In this document: piece by piece, positions 17,419-26,758 of the stretch
Position numbering within the stretch: position 1 is the stretch's first letter
Layout: every line of letters begins with the position of its first letter
From: Ruminococcus flavefaciens
Lineage (GTDB): Bacteria > Bacillota > Clostridia > Oscillospirales > Ruminococcaceae
Reading direction: 5' to 3'
Assembly (NCBI GenBank): GCA_023662725.1
Contig: JAMPIL010000001.1
Location: 394,258-458,257 of the forward strand
Length of the DNA stretch: 64,000 bases
Made by a program: the position numbers and the translations under genes
Notes under the pieces: model-generated
The model's input: the letters and a program-made list of their open reading frames with translations, nothing else
Database searches by the model: none
What the model was told of the DNA's origin: nothing

Positions 17419-20004
17419 ATGAACGATACTATTTTAAACGCTCCGCTTCAGCCTTTCGGCGAACCGGTTGGAGAAGGAGAGGTCAGAACAAGTCCGCCGC
17501 CCAAAAAGAAGAAAAAAAAGAAGCATAGTCTTCCTTTCAGAATCTTCAAAAAACTTCTAACAGTTATTGCAACTACCCTGCTCTCGCTGTTTCTCGTCAT
17601 GATAATAACGGGAACGATAGTTGCAACCGCCCTTACGGTCTACGTTCTTGATTTCATGGACGACAGCACTACCATCACTTTTCAGGAACTTGAATCAGGA
17701 AGCGACACGTTCTTCTACGGGCTTCAGACCGATGAAAACGGCAACGAAAAAATCGTACAGCTGCACAGAATCAAGAATACTGTTCAGCGTATCCCCGTTT
17801 CTATCGACAAAATTCCGCAGCACGTCCGTGACGCATTCGTTTATACCGAAGACGAACGTTTCTACGTTCATGACGGTGTAGACTATAAACGAACATTTTC
17901 CGCTTTTCTGAATATGTTTTTGCATTTCTATGATACGAATCAAGGCGGTTCGACCATAACTCAGCAGCTTATCAAAAATCTTACCGGAGATGATGAGCAG
18001 TCCCCTCAACGTAAGATACGAGAAATTTTCAGCGCAATGCAACTTGAGAGAACCTACTCCAAAGATGAAATTCTTGAGGAGTACCTGAATTATATCGGTT
18101 TCGGAGGAGCTTACAATGGAATCGAGACTGCCTGTATCAATTATTTCGGAAAAACCGTTGACGAGATAACTGTTCCGGAAGCAGCGGTCCTTGCGGCTAT
18201 TCCGAAAAGTCCCAATGAATACGGTCCGTTCATTGAATATCACGAAGATGACGATCCACGGAATCCTGTTCTGATAGACGGACGAGCCAATAATAAGATA
18301 CGTCAGCGATATGTTCTTTATAAGCTCTATGAAAACGGCGCAATTACTTATGATGAATATCAGGAATATCTTAATACGCCGATAATTTATACCGATTCGG
18401 AAGAATATCTGCGTGAACATCCGGAAGACGCTGTTGAACAGCTTGAAGATGAACAAAAAGTATATTCATGGATGATAGACGCAATTTACTATGAAGCCGC
18501 TAACTTCCTTATGGAAGAATTAAATATTGACGACGAGCTTGAAGCCATAAATCGCATAAACAGCGGAGGATATAAAATATACTCCCGTGTTGACGAAAGA
18601 ATGCAGGAATATGTTGAAGAAAAATTCCTGAATCTCGATAATATCGTGCCGTCCGACAATGTAAGACAATGGGTAGATATAGATGGCGACGGTGAAATCG
18701 ATGACAGCGAAAGTCTTCCGCACGTTGCATTCGTAGCTCTTGATTACGATGGTTCTGTCAAGGCTGCGGTAGGCAACTGGGGCGAGAAAAAAGACTCTCT
18801 TATTACAAACTATGCCGTTCGTGATAAGCGTTCTGTCGGTTCAACTATCAAGCCTATTTCAACATACGGACTCGCTCTTGAAACGGACGAGATACACTGG
18901 GGTTCGGTTTTTGAAGATAAGGCCGTTATGGAAGTAAACGGAAAGCCATGGCCAACCAACTACTCCACAGGCGACAATGTCTACATTACCGGAGAAACCA
19001 ACTTCATGTACTATTTCCTCCAGAAATCATTCAATACCGTTCCGGCTCAGATCTGCCAGACGCTCACTCCGAGTGCAGTATTTAAATTCTCTACAGAAAA
19101 ACTCGGCTTAGATCTTGATCCATATGATGAAGCAATCTCGCCGCTGTCTGTCGGTTCACTCACATACGGTATTACGCTTGAAAACCTTGTAAACGCCTAT
19201 ATTCCTTACGGAAACGAGGGAATCTACAGCGAGGCTCATATTATAACCAAAATTGAGGACAGCAACGGTACGGTCATCTACGAAAACAATGGAAATCCAC
19301 GTGAAGCTGTCAGCTCTGAAACAGCATGGGTAATGAACCGTCTGCTTAAAAATGTAGTTGATAACGGTACAGGTACTAATGCTAAACTCAATAATAAGGT
19401 CGTTTGCGGTAAAACGGGTACTAACGAAAACTGGTGGGATCTTACGTTCGTAGGACTTACAAGAGATTTCGTAAGCGGAATAACTATCGGTTATAAGGGT
19501 TACAGAGATGGTATGGAGCTTCGTTCGGCCAATTCCGCACAAATATGGAAAAACATAATCGGGGATTATATCGATAACGAATATATTGATACTCCGGCAG
19601 ACTTCGATCCTGTAAAGGGCGTTATCGAATCGCCGTGGTGTACTCAAACAGGAAAAATAGCCGGACAGTATTGTCCGAAGAGCAGTCAGATGGGATACTG
19701 GAAATCAACAAACGCTCCGACGTGTGATGGATCTCACTGGGTTGCTCCGGATCCGACAGACGCTCCTGATAACAACGATGATCCAAACGGAAATCAAACC
19801 GGAGGCGATAATCCGGGAGAAGAAAATCCGGGAGGAAATCAGACAGGCGGCGATAATCCCGGAGGCAACCAAACAGGCGGAGACACTCCCGGTGGAAATC
19901 AGACCGGAGGAGATAACCCCGGAGGAAATCAGACAGGCGGAGACACTCCCGGCGGCAACCAGACCGGAGAAGATAACCCCGGCGGCGAATACGGAGAATG
20001 GTAA
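17419..20004 (+). CDS. Class A penicillin-binding protein (PBP1A-type)
   Basis: Bifunctional glycosyltransferase/transpeptidase of peptidoglycan synthesis. A Lys-rich cytoplasmic segment and a membrane helix (about 40-65) precede the GT51 domain: catalytic Glu144 in TEDERFYVHDG, GGSTITQQLIKNL, RKIREIFSAMQLE. The transpeptidase has Ser475 in STIK, KSFNT and KTG at 665. The C-terminus carries five 10-residue repeats GGNQTGGDNP/TP. The start is uncertain: ATG at 17419 has only a weak GGA site, while a TTG at 17386 abuts AGGAG with no spacing; ATG is preferred. rRNA methyltransferase, rmuC and comF follow in the same direction. Confidence 0.93.
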   Translation: MNDTILNAPLQPFGEPVGEGEVRTSPPPKKKKKKKHSLPFRIFKKLLTVIATTLLSLFLVMIITGTIVATALTVYVLDFMDDSTTITFQELESGSDTFFYGLQTDENGNEKIVQLHRIKNTVQRIPVSIDKIPQHVRDAFVYTEDERFYVHDGVDYKRTFSAFLNMFLHFYDTNQGGSTITQQLIKNLTGDDEQSPQRKIREIFSAMQLERTYSKDEILEEYLNYIGFGGAYNGIETACINYFGKTVDEITVPEAAVLAAIPKSPNEYGPFIEYHEDDDPRNPVLIDGRANNKIRQRYVLYKLYENGAITYDEYQEYLNTPIIYTDSEEYLREHPEDAVEQLEDEQKVYSWMIDAIYYEAANFLMEELNIDDELEAINRINSGGYKIYSRVDERMQEYVEEKFLNLDNIVPSDNVRQWVDIDGDGEIDDSESLPHVAFVALDYDGSVKAAVGNWGEKKDSLITNYAVRDKRSVGSTIKPISTYGLALETDEIHWGSVFEDKAVMEVNGKPWPTNYSTGDNVYITGETNFMYYFLQKSFNTVPAQICQTLTPSAVFKFSTEKLGLDLDPYDEAISPLSVGSLTYGITLENLVNAYIPYGNEGIYSEAHIITKIEDSNGTVIYENNGNPREAVSSETAWVMNRLLKNVVDNGTGTNAKLNNKVVCGKTGTNENWWDLTFVGLTRDFVSGITIGYKGYRDGMELRSANSAQIWKNIIGDYIDNEYIDTPADFDPVKGVIESPWCTQTGKIAGQYCPKSSQMGYWKSTNAPTCDGSHWVAPDPTDAPDNNDDPNGNQTGGDNPGEENPGGNQTGGDNPGGNQTGGDTPGGNQTGGDNPGGNQTGGDTPGGNQTGEDNPGGEYGEW
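19831..19980 (+). repeat. Five 30-bp tandem repeats in the PBP tail
   Basis: Five in-frame units encode GGNQTGGDNP or GGNQTGGDTP (the last has GED). N and T units alternate, suggesting that a 60-bp pair was duplicated. Such repeats are prone to change in copy number. Confidence 0.9.
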
Positions 20005-20019
20005 GAAGGTGATTTTACT

Positions 20020-21135
20020 TTGAATAATTTAATAAGACTTTGCTGTCCATGCCATTTTGGTCTGGAGAGCGTGTTAAAATATGAAATACTCAAAATCGGC
20101 GGTACTGACCTTAAAGTCAGTGACGGAAAGATAAGCTTCAGCGGGGATGAAAATATCCTCGCAAGAGCTAACCTCTGTCTCGCAACCGCTGAGCGAGTTA
20201 TGATAGAACTTCTCGAATTCAAGGCAACTTCTTTTGAAGAGCTTTTTCAGGGAGTCAAATCTATTGCCCTTGAGCAATATATCGGAAAAGACGACGCTTT
20301 TCCCGTTAAGGGATATTCACTGAACTCCACGCTTCACAGCGTTCCCGACTGTCAGGCAATAATAAAAAAAGCTGCGGTGGAGCGTCTTAAATCGAAATAC
20401 GGAATAGGCTGGTTCAGCGAAAGCGGTCCGCCTGTTCAGATAAAATTCAGCATCCTTAAAGATGTGGTAACGATATATCTTGATACAAGCGGTATAGGAC
20501 TTCATAAACGAGGATACCGTCGCAATTCAAATGCTGCTCCTATAAAGGAAACGCTTGCGGCAGGAATCATAGACCTTGCCCGTGTAAGACCTGATTCGAT
20601 CGTCTGCGATCCGTTCTGCGGAAGCGGAACACTGCTTATCGAAGCTGCTTTAAAAGCTTTGAGGATTGCTCCCGGAATAAACCGTCGGTTTGCAGCAGAA
20701 AAGTGGGGAAGTATCGATTCAAACGTTTGGAGAGAAGAACGCAGCCGTGCTATCGACAACGTTGACCGAAGCGCTAAATTTGAAGGAATCGGCGCAGATC
20801 TTGACGACGCTGCTGTCGCTCTTACACTTGATAATGCTCATAAAGCAGGAATAAAATCACGTCTGAAAATAGAACAGGCTGATATCTCAAAATTTTATCA
20901 GCCGAATAATTCTATCGTTATCTGCAATCCTCCGTATGGAGAGAGACTTCTCGAACTTCGTGAAGCCGAAGAAGTTTACCGCCGCATGGGAAAAGTTCTC
21001 GGCAAAGGCGGCGATAAGCAAAGCTACATTATCTCTCCGCATGAACAGTTCGAACAATATTTCGGCAAAAACGCTTCAAAACGCAGAAAACTTTACAACG
21101 GCATGATAAAGTGTCAGCTTTATATGTATTTTTAG
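20020..21135 (+). CDS. THUMP-domain class I RNA methyltransferase (RlmL/YpsC type)
   Basis: Predicted 23S rRNA guanine-N2 methyltransferase. An N-terminal THUMP RNA-binding region (about 45-155) is followed by a SAM-binding domain: HKRGYRRNSNAAPIKETLAAG, CDPFCGSGTLLIEAAL and the catalytic NPPYGERL. The 371-aa length fits the single-domain YpsC-like group rather than the fused RlmKL. The start is TTG at 20020 with AAGGTGAT seven bases before it, 15 bp after the PBP stop. No ATG close by gives a comparable N-terminus. Confidence 0.9.
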   Translation: MNNLIRLCCPCHFGLESVLKYEILKIGGTDLKVSDGKISFSGDENILARANLCLATAERVMIELLEFKATSFEELFQGVKSIALEQYIGKDDAFPVKGYSLNSTLHSVPDCQAIIKKAAVERLKSKYGIGWFSESGPPVQIKFSILKDVVTIYLDTSGIGLHKRGYRRNSNAAPIKETLAAGIIDLARVRPDSIVCDPFCGSGTLLIEAALKALRIAPGINRRFAAEKWGSIDSNVWREERSRAIDNVDRSAKFEGIGADLDDAAVALTLDNAHKAGIKSRLKIEQADISKFYQPNNSIVICNPPYGERLLELREAEEVYRRMGKVLGKGGDKQSYIISPHEQFEQYFGKNASKRRKLYNGMIKCQLYMYF

Positions 21136-21144
21136 GAGATTTTA

Positions 21145-22392
21145 ATGGACATTATTTTACTTATTATCGGTATCGTACTTATAATTCTTATGCTCGCCAT
21201 CCTCATGAAGCTCAATTCGTCAAAAAGCTCCGACACCGATGTAAAAGCTATCGTTCAGGCTGTACGAAATGAAAATGCTTCTTCGGACAGGCTTCTGCGT
21301 GAAGAAGTCGCCTCAAGCGTTCAGACGAGCGTCAGAGCTCTCGGAGATATGCTTGCGTCAACTCAGAAAAATTCCGGCGACGCTGTGAACGAACAGCTGA
21401 AACTGCTGGAAAACCGTTTTAAATCGCTCGAAGCAAGCAACGAGATGAAGCTTGACGCTATCCGTTCTTCCATGACCAAGCACCTTATAGGCATTCAGGA
21501 GGAAAACAACAAAAAGCTTGACGCAATTCAGACCACCGTCAACGAAAAACTCGAAAATAAAATGAACGAATCCTTCAAACTTGTAAGCGACCGCCTTGAA
21601 CAGGTCTATAAGGGACTTGGAGAAATGCAGAATATCGCATCTGGAGTCGGAGATCTGAAAAAGGTTCTCTCAAACGTAAAAAACCGTGGAATTCTTGGTG
21701 AGATACAACTCGGAGCAATTCTCGAAGATATACTTGCTCCCGAACAGTATGAAAGGGATATCGCTACCATCCCGAACAGCTCCAACAGAGTTGAATTTGC
21801 GGTAAAGCTTCCGGGCGGCAGCGACGATAAATGCATTTATTTGCCAATAGACTCAAAATTTCCCGGAGACACCTTTGCAGCGCTTCAGGACGCATACGAT
21901 ACCGGAAATCAGGAACTAATAGTTTCGACGAAGAAAAATCTTCAGACCGTTATCAAAAAATGTGCAAAGGATATACGTGATAAATATGTTGAAACGCCCT
22001 ATACGACCAATTTCGGAATAATGTTCCTGCCGTTTGAAGGACTTTACGCAGAGGTTGTAAACAGCGGAATGCTTGAAGTTCTCCAACGTGATTTCAACAT
22101 CAGCGTCTGCGGTCCGTCAACCATGGCAGCGATGCTTAATTCGCTCCAGATGGGATTCCGAACGCTTGCTATACAGAAAAAAAGCAGTCAGGTCTGGGAG
22201 ATCCTTGGCTCTGTCAAATCGGAATTTCTCACCTTTACTAAAGCGCTTGAAGACACTCAGAAACACATTAAAAAAGTGGACGACGACCTTGAAAAACTTG
22301 TCGGAGTCCGCACACGTCAGATCAACCGCAAACTGAGCGCAGTTGAAGCCATTGACGTATCGTCCGGCTTTGAAAGCCTGCCTGTCGATTAA
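21145..22392 (+). CDS. rmuC: DNA recombination protein RmuC
   Basis: A 415-aa protein with an N-terminal membrane segment (about 2-22), a long coiled-coil region (about 35-160) and the conserved RmuC nuclease-like domain (about 165-380) including NRGILGEIQLGAILE, IYLPIDSKFP and the IMFLPFEGLYAEV stretch. RmuC limits inversion at short inverted repeats in E. coli. An AGGAG site lies 6 bp before the ATG, and the gene follows the methyltransferase by 9 bp. Confidence 0.93.
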   Translation: MDIILLIIGIVLIILMLAILMKLNSSKSSDTDVKAIVQAVRNENASSDRLLREEVASSVQTSVRALGDMLASTQKNSGDAVNEQLKLLENRFKSLEASNEMKLDAIRSSMTKHLIGIQEENNKKLDAIQTTVNEKLENKMNESFKLVSDRLEQVYKGLGEMQNIASGVGDLKKVLSNVKNRGILGEIQLGAILEDILAPEQYERDIATIPNSSNRVEFAVKLPGGSDDKCIYLPIDSKFPGDTFAALQDAYDTGNQELIVSTKKNLQTVIKKCAKDIRDKYVETPYTTNFGIMFLPFEGLYAEVVNSGMLEVLQRDFNISVCGPSTMAAMLNSLQMGFRTLAIQKKSSQVWEILGSVKSEFLTFTKALEDTQKHIKKVDDDLEKLVGVRTRQINRKLSAVEAIDVSSGFESLPVD

Positions 22393-22393
22393 A

Positions 22394-23086
22394 ATGAATT
22401 GTGAATTCAAACGTAAACTTCTGCATCTTTTCTATCCTACACGATGTCCGGTCTGCGGAGAAATTATAAATGCCTCTGAAAGCTTCTGCTGTGAATGTTA
22501 TAAAAACATCAATCACTACACGGGAAATTTTAAGGCAATAAACGCCAAAAGTTTCACTGCCGCATTTGTCTACGATGAAAATATCACTCCTGCGATAAAT
22601 CTTCTCAAAGACGGTATCTGCGGAAATGCTGATTTTGCTCTTGGAAAGGAACTTGCTAAAAGACTTGAAGAAAACGGAACTGCTGAACTTATCGACGTTA
22701 TAATTCCGGTTCCGATGTTCGACTCCGACAAACGTGCAAGGGGATACAATCAATCGGAACTTATAGCCAAAATAGTCGGTAAAGCTCTTGTCATCCCTGT
22801 CTCCACACGATCTGTTATTAAAATCCGCAGAACTGCTCCTCAGAAAAACCTCAACAGAATTATGAGAACGCTAAATATTCTGAAAGCATTTTCTGTTGAA
22901 GAACCAAAGGCTTTAAATGGAAAAAGCGTCCTCATTATCGACGATATCTGCACAACAGGAAATACTCTTGCAGAAATTGCAAAAATTCTTATAAAAAGCG
23001 GAGTAAAAGAAGTTCACTGTGCAAGCTGTTGTAAAACTCCTCCTACGAAGAAAATCAAATATAAAACAAAGGCTGTTTCAAATTAA
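22394..23086 (+). CDS. comF: ComF family phosphoribosyltransferase-like protein
   Basis: A 230-aa protein with N-terminal zinc-binding cysteines (YPTRCPVCGE ... FCCECY) and a type I phosphoribosyltransferase domain with VLIIDDICTTGNTL near residue 180. ComF is a cytoplasmic factor in DNA uptake in competent bacteria; in other species its role is unclear. The start at 22394 lies one base after the rmuC stop, so translation is probably coupled. The stop codon lies in the loop of the downstream terminator hairpin. Confidence 0.88.
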   Translation: MNCEFKRKLLHLFYPTRCPVCGEIINASESFCCECYKNINHYTGNFKAINAKSFTAAFVYDENITPAINLLKDGICGNADFALGKELAKRLEENGTAELIDVIIPVPMFDSDKRARGYNQSELIAKIVGKALVIPVSTRSVIKIRRTAPQKNLNRIMRTLNILKAFSVEEPKALNGKSVLIIDDICTTGNTLAEIAKILIKSGVKEVHCASCCKTPPTKKIKYKTKAVSN

Positions 23087-23100
23087 TGAAACAGCCTTTT
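23068..23100. terminator. Bidirectional terminator between comF and tRNA-Arg
   Basis: AAAGGCTGTTTCA (23068-23080) pairs with TGAAACAGCCTTT (23087-23099). T-runs on either side would serve both the plus-strand comF operon and the minus-strand tRNA. Confidence 0.88.
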
Positions 23101-23102
23101 GG

Positions 23103-23176
23103 CGTCCCAAAGAGGAGTCGAACCTCCGGCCTGCTGCTTAGGAGGCAGCCGCTCTATCCTACTGAGCTATTGGGAC
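23103..23176 (-). tRNA. tRNA-Arg (anticodon CCT)
   Basis: A 74-nt cloverleaf on the minus strand. The acceptor arm is GTCCCAA/TTGGGAC with discriminator G; the anticodon stem GCTGC/GCAGC holds the loop CTCCTAA, giving anticodon CCT (reads AGG); the T arm is GGAGG-TTCGACT-CCTCT with one G-T pair. The 3' CCA is not encoded. Confidence 0.96.
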
Positions 23177-23345
23177 ATTAATATTTATTATATAACACCG
23201 AACTCTTACGAGTACATTTTATTTTACCACACCTTTGTTTGAATTGCAACTACTCAGAATATATTTTATTATTTTACCCAAATAAAGTTTAGAAAAATAT
23301 TTCTCTTTTTTTGAAAAAATACTTTTATTTTGGGAATAAATGTGT

Positions 23346-23351
23346 TATAAT
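23346..23351 (+). promoter_or_regulatory. Extended -10 before the YfhO-type gene
   Basis: TGTTATAAT (TG at 23343-23344, TATAAT at 23346-23351) without a good -35 at normal distance. The ribosome site GGAGG and ATG follow within 40 bp. The 213-bp gap between the tRNA and this gene otherwise holds only AT-rich sequence. Confidence 0.5.
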
Positions 23352-23389
23352 AAAGTGTGTATATTTACCAATCATTTACGGAGGACAAA

Positions 23390-25888
23390 ATGCAGAAAAA
23401 AATAAGGGAACTATCTCACTATTCAAAAGAAAAATACCTGATGGCATTTCTTCTCGGATTCGGCTGTCTGTTTATTTCAATTGTTCCCATTATGATTTCA
23501 AATCGAGGATATTTTATATATTCCGGTGATTATAATGCCCAGCAGATACCGTTCTATAATATGGCAAACGATACTGTCCGAAGCGGCGGGACTTTCGGCT
23601 GGAACTGGCTCACCGACCTCGGTTCGGATTTTCTGACTTCTTATTCATTCTACCTTTCCGGAAGTCCTTTTTTCTGGCTTACAACGATTCTCCCAAGAGG
23701 TCTTGTAACATACTCGATGCCTGTTTTACTTGCAGTAAAGCATGGTCTTGCTTCATTGACAGCTTATGCATATATCCGACGCTTTGTACGCAGCAAAGAA
23801 GCGTCCCTGGTCGGAGCGCTTCTGTACGCTTGTTCCGGATTTCAGGCTTTCAATATTTTCTTCAACCATTTTCAGGACGTTACCGCATTTTTCCCGCTTA
23901 TGCTCATTGCAATGGAAGAAAACATAAATAACGACCGTAAGGGTGTTTTTGCCTTAACTACGGCTTTTATGGCAATTGTCAACTATTATTTCTTCGCAGG
24001 TCAGGCTGTTTTTCTCGTTCTGTATTATCTTTTCCGAATGAAAGCTCCCGATTTCAATACATCTTGGAAAAAATTCTTACGACTTGTTTTTGAAGCTGCT
24101 ATTGGAACTATGATAGCCGGATTTATTCTTGTTCCGTCTGCCCTGGCAATAATTTCAAACCACAGAGTGAGCAGCTTTTCATACGGTCTCGATATGGTTA
24201 TCTATGATGACAACACCCTTATCCCAAGGATTATCCAGTCATTCTTCATGCCGCCCGATACTCCGGCAAGACCTAATCTGTTCTCATCCGAATATGAAAA
24301 ATGGGCATCTATCGGAGGATACCTCCCCTTATTTTCTATGGCTGGAGTTATCGCATTTGTTAAAGGAAGAAAAAAACACTGGGCATCAAGACTTTCCGTC
24401 TGCTGTGTGATTTTTGCATTTATTCCAATTCTGAATAGTCTGTTCCAGGCGGTAAATTCCTATTACTATGCCCGATGGTTTTATATGCCGATATTGATTT
24501 TTGCAATGATGACGGCGAACGCTCTTGATGACGAAGACGCTCCGCTTGAATTTGGCTGGAAGATCTGTGCTTGTTTTCTTGCAGCATTTGCAGTTATCGG
24601 AATGCTTCCTATTGCAGATGAAAATGAAAAACCGCTTTTCTTCCGTCTTCCTGTCTATGCTGCGTATTTCTGGATAGTAATCGGAGTTGCGACAGCCTGT
24701 CTTATCGTATCTGCGGTTTTATTCAGGCTAAGAAAAAAGAACCGGCCTTTCATGCAGCTCGGCGTCTGGATGACAGCTTTTTTCTCAGTCGTATGTCTGA
24801 TGACAACACTTTATTATACAGCAGCCGATATACCCTTGGCAAGACTATACACCGATGCGGCGGTAAATGGTGAAATATACGAATCTGTCGGTGAAGATAA
24901 TTTCTTTCGTATCGACATCTCCGAAGACTGTGACAACTATTCCATGCTTTGGGGATTACCGAATATGCGGGCTTTCCAGAGCGTTGTAAATACCTCCATT
25001 ATGGACTTTTACCACGAAATCGGATTAACTCGTGACGTTGCTTCAAGAGCGAACATCGAGCATTACACTCTCCGTGGACTTTTCTCGGTAAAATATTATT
25101 ACAGAGAACTGTATGATAATAAAACATACGAAGAAATAAAAAGCACACCTGAAACAGATTCTTCTGCTGAACCTAAAGATGAATATAAAAATGCAGATAT
25201 AACAAAAGAGCTTCCCGGATTTGAATACATCGGTGCAAACGAATACTTTGAGATCTATGAGAATAAGCTTTATATTCCCATGGGATTCCCTTACGGAAGC
25301 TATATTTCAGAAGAAAATGCCAGGAAAAAGAGCGATTCCGAGCGTGAAAAAACGCTTATAAACGCTCTTGTACTGAGCGATGAACTAATCGAAAAATATT
25401 CCGGTATTCTCACAGAATATGATAACAATGAAACGCTTTCAAAACAAGATTACATCAGCTCATGCAAAGAAAAACAGAAAACTGCGTCATCCTCTTTCAG
25501 CTACGATCATCATGGTTTCAAGTCTGAAATAAACCTTGAAAAGCCTCAGCTCGTATTTTTCAGCGTTCCATACAGCGATGGCTGGGAAGCTTATGTAAAC
25601 GGCAGAAAAACTGACGTTGAAAAAGTTTCATACGGTTTTATGGCTGTAAAGGCGGACGCAGGCGATAACGAAATCTTTTTCAGTTATAAAACTCCCGGAC
25701 TAAAAACAGGAATTATCATAACAATTTCGGGAATCATGCTCTTAGTAGGATACATCGTTATCTGCCGTATCCTAAAGAAAAAAGACAAAAATAATTCTGC
25801 CGGACACACGCGTTTCTACGATTACACCTCATGCCACAAAGTCAGTGCGTCGCAGGAATACTGCCGGAAACTTTCAGGAAAGGAATAA
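23390..25888 (+). CDS. YfhO-family multi-pass membrane protein
   Basis: An 832-aa membrane protein. About a dozen hydrophobic segments lie between residues 20 and 480, followed by a large outer domain (about 485-790) and a last membrane segment near 785-810. YFIYSGDYNAQQIPF, GTFGWNWLTDLGSDF and the aromatic C-terminal VFFSVPYSDGWEAYVNG motif are typical of YfhO proteins, GT-C-like membrane proteins linked in Firmicutes to glycosylation of lipoteichoic acid or other polymers. The ATG at 23390 has an ideal GGAGG site. Confidence 0.88.
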   Translation: MQKKIRELSHYSKEKYLMAFLLGFGCLFISIVPIMISNRGYFIYSGDYNAQQIPFYNMANDTVRSGGTFGWNWLTDLGSDFLTSYSFYLSGSPFFWLTTILPRGLVTYSMPVLLAVKHGLASLTAYAYIRRFVRSKEASLVGALLYACSGFQAFNIFFNHFQDVTAFFPLMLIAMEENINNDRKGVFALTTAFMAIVNYYFFAGQAVFLVLYYLFRMKAPDFNTSWKKFLRLVFEAAIGTMIAGFILVPSALAIISNHRVSSFSYGLDMVIYDDNTLIPRIIQSFFMPPDTPARPNLFSSEYEKWASIGGYLPLFSMAGVIAFVKGRKKHWASRLSVCCVIFAFIPILNSLFQAVNSYYYARWFYMPILIFAMMTANALDDEDAPLEFGWKICACFLAAFAVIGMLPIADENEKPLFFRLPVYAAYFWIVIGVATACLIVSAVLFRLRKKNRPFMQLGVWMTAFFSVVCLMTTLYYTAADIPLARLYTDAAVNGEIYESVGEDNFFRIDISEDCDNYSMLWGLPNMRAFQSVVNTSIMDFYHEIGLTRDVASRANIEHYTLRGLFSVKYYYRELYDNKTYEEIKSTPETDSSAEPKDEYKNADITKELPGFEYIGANEYFEIYENKLYIPMGFPYGSYISEENARKKSDSEREKTLINALVLSDELIEKYSGILTEYDNNETLSKQDYISSCKEKQKTASSSFSYDHHGFKSEINLEKPQLVFFSVPYSDGWEAYVNGRKTDVEKVSYGFMAVKADAGDNEIFFSYKTPGLKTGIIITISGIMLLVGYIVICRILKKKDKNNSAGHTRFYDYTSCHKVSASQEYCRKLSGKE

Positions 25889-25895
25889 ACAAAAT

Positions 25896-26441
25896 ATGGA
25901 AAATAATCATCTTGCAGAAAAAACTGTATCAAGCGATATAGTATATGAAGGTCCTATTTTTACAATAACTCATGATACCGTTGAACTGGAAAATCAAAAC
26001 ATTGCGGTTCGTGACGTTCTTCTTCATCACGGAGGAGTCTGCGTAATTCCTGTAACCGACAGCAACGAGATCTACATGGTAAAACAATTCCGCTATCCGT
26101 TCAGAACAGTGACAATAGAAATCCCTGCCGGAAAGCTTGAAAAAGGCGAGGATCACAGCGAATGCGGAAAAAGAGAACTTCTCGAAGAAACAGGCTGCGT
26201 TTGCAGCGAGTACATCTATCTCGGCGAAATGTACCCTACTCCGGCATACAACAGCGAAATAACCCATATGTATCTGGCAAGAGGTCTTGAATTCAAAAAA
26301 CAAAAGCTTGATGAAGACGAATTTCTCGACGTTATCAAACTGCCTCTTTCAGAAGCTGTTGACATGGTTATGAAAGGTGAGATCAAAGACGGAAAAACTC
26401 AGATAGTGATTCTGAAAGCCGCAAGAATCCTCGGAATATGA
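25896..26441 (+). CDS. Nudix hydrolase (ADP-ribose pyrophosphatase type)
   Basis: A 181-aa Nudix protein. The full Nudix box runs from Gly79 to Gly100 with Glu85, Arg93-Glu94 and Glu97-Glu98 in the right spacing; the upstream TIEIPAGKLEKGE and the downstream TPAYNSE are typical of ADP-ribose pyrophosphatases, which split ADP-ribose to AMP and ribose-5-phosphate. The start at 25896 has AAAGGA before it and lies 7 bp after the YfhO-type gene. Confidence 0.92.
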   Translation: MENNHLAEKTVSSDIVYEGPIFTITHDTVELENQNIAVRDVLLHHGGVCVIPVTDSNEIYMVKQFRYPFRTVTIEIPAGKLEKGEDHSECGKRELLEETGCVCSEYIYLGEMYPTPAYNSEITHMYLARGLEFKKQKLDEDEFLDVIKLPLSEAVDMVMKGEIKDGKTQIVILKAARILGI

Positions 26442-26450
26442 CCATTCGGC

Positions 26451-26616
26451 TTAGAGTGTGTTGACACTACCGCTCAACACCGTTTTACAGGCATCTTTTC
26501 CGTCTTTCTGCGTTAAAAATCCTTGCCATACAACAGTATGCCTTCGGATTTTTGTCTTGAAATACGAAAAATATACCTGCAATCCGAACATTTCGGATAG
26601 TGTCAACACACCCTAA
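26451..26616. mobile_element. 166-bp MITE-like element with 19-bp terminal inverted repeats
   Basis: The left end TTAGAGTGTGTTGACACTA (26451-26469) and the right end TAGTGTCAACACACCCTAA (26598-26616) are inverted copies with one mismatch. TA at each outer edge could be the target duplication used by IS630/Tc1-mariner transposases. The inside holds no ORF but has two hairpins: one with AAAAATCC/GGATTTTT arms (about 26515-26553) and one with ATCCGAA/TTCGGAT (about 26582-26598). It fills most of the 317-bp gap between the Nudix gene and murC. Confidence 0.7.
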
Positions 26617-26758
26617 AAACCGGAGCAATCTGCTAATTTTAAATTATCATCATGTTTAACCCATATGTTATAAAAAGCATATGCATATAATGATGATTTG
26701 ATAATTATAATTTTCCGATAATTCGGAAATTCACTCTGAAAATGAAAGGTGAAGTACT

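Noticed and set aside
26617-26758. LexA box upstream of murC-lexA
   Set aside because: No GAACN4GTTC-like palindrome was found; only AT-rich ATCATCAT/ATGATGAT arms and CATATG repeats are visible.
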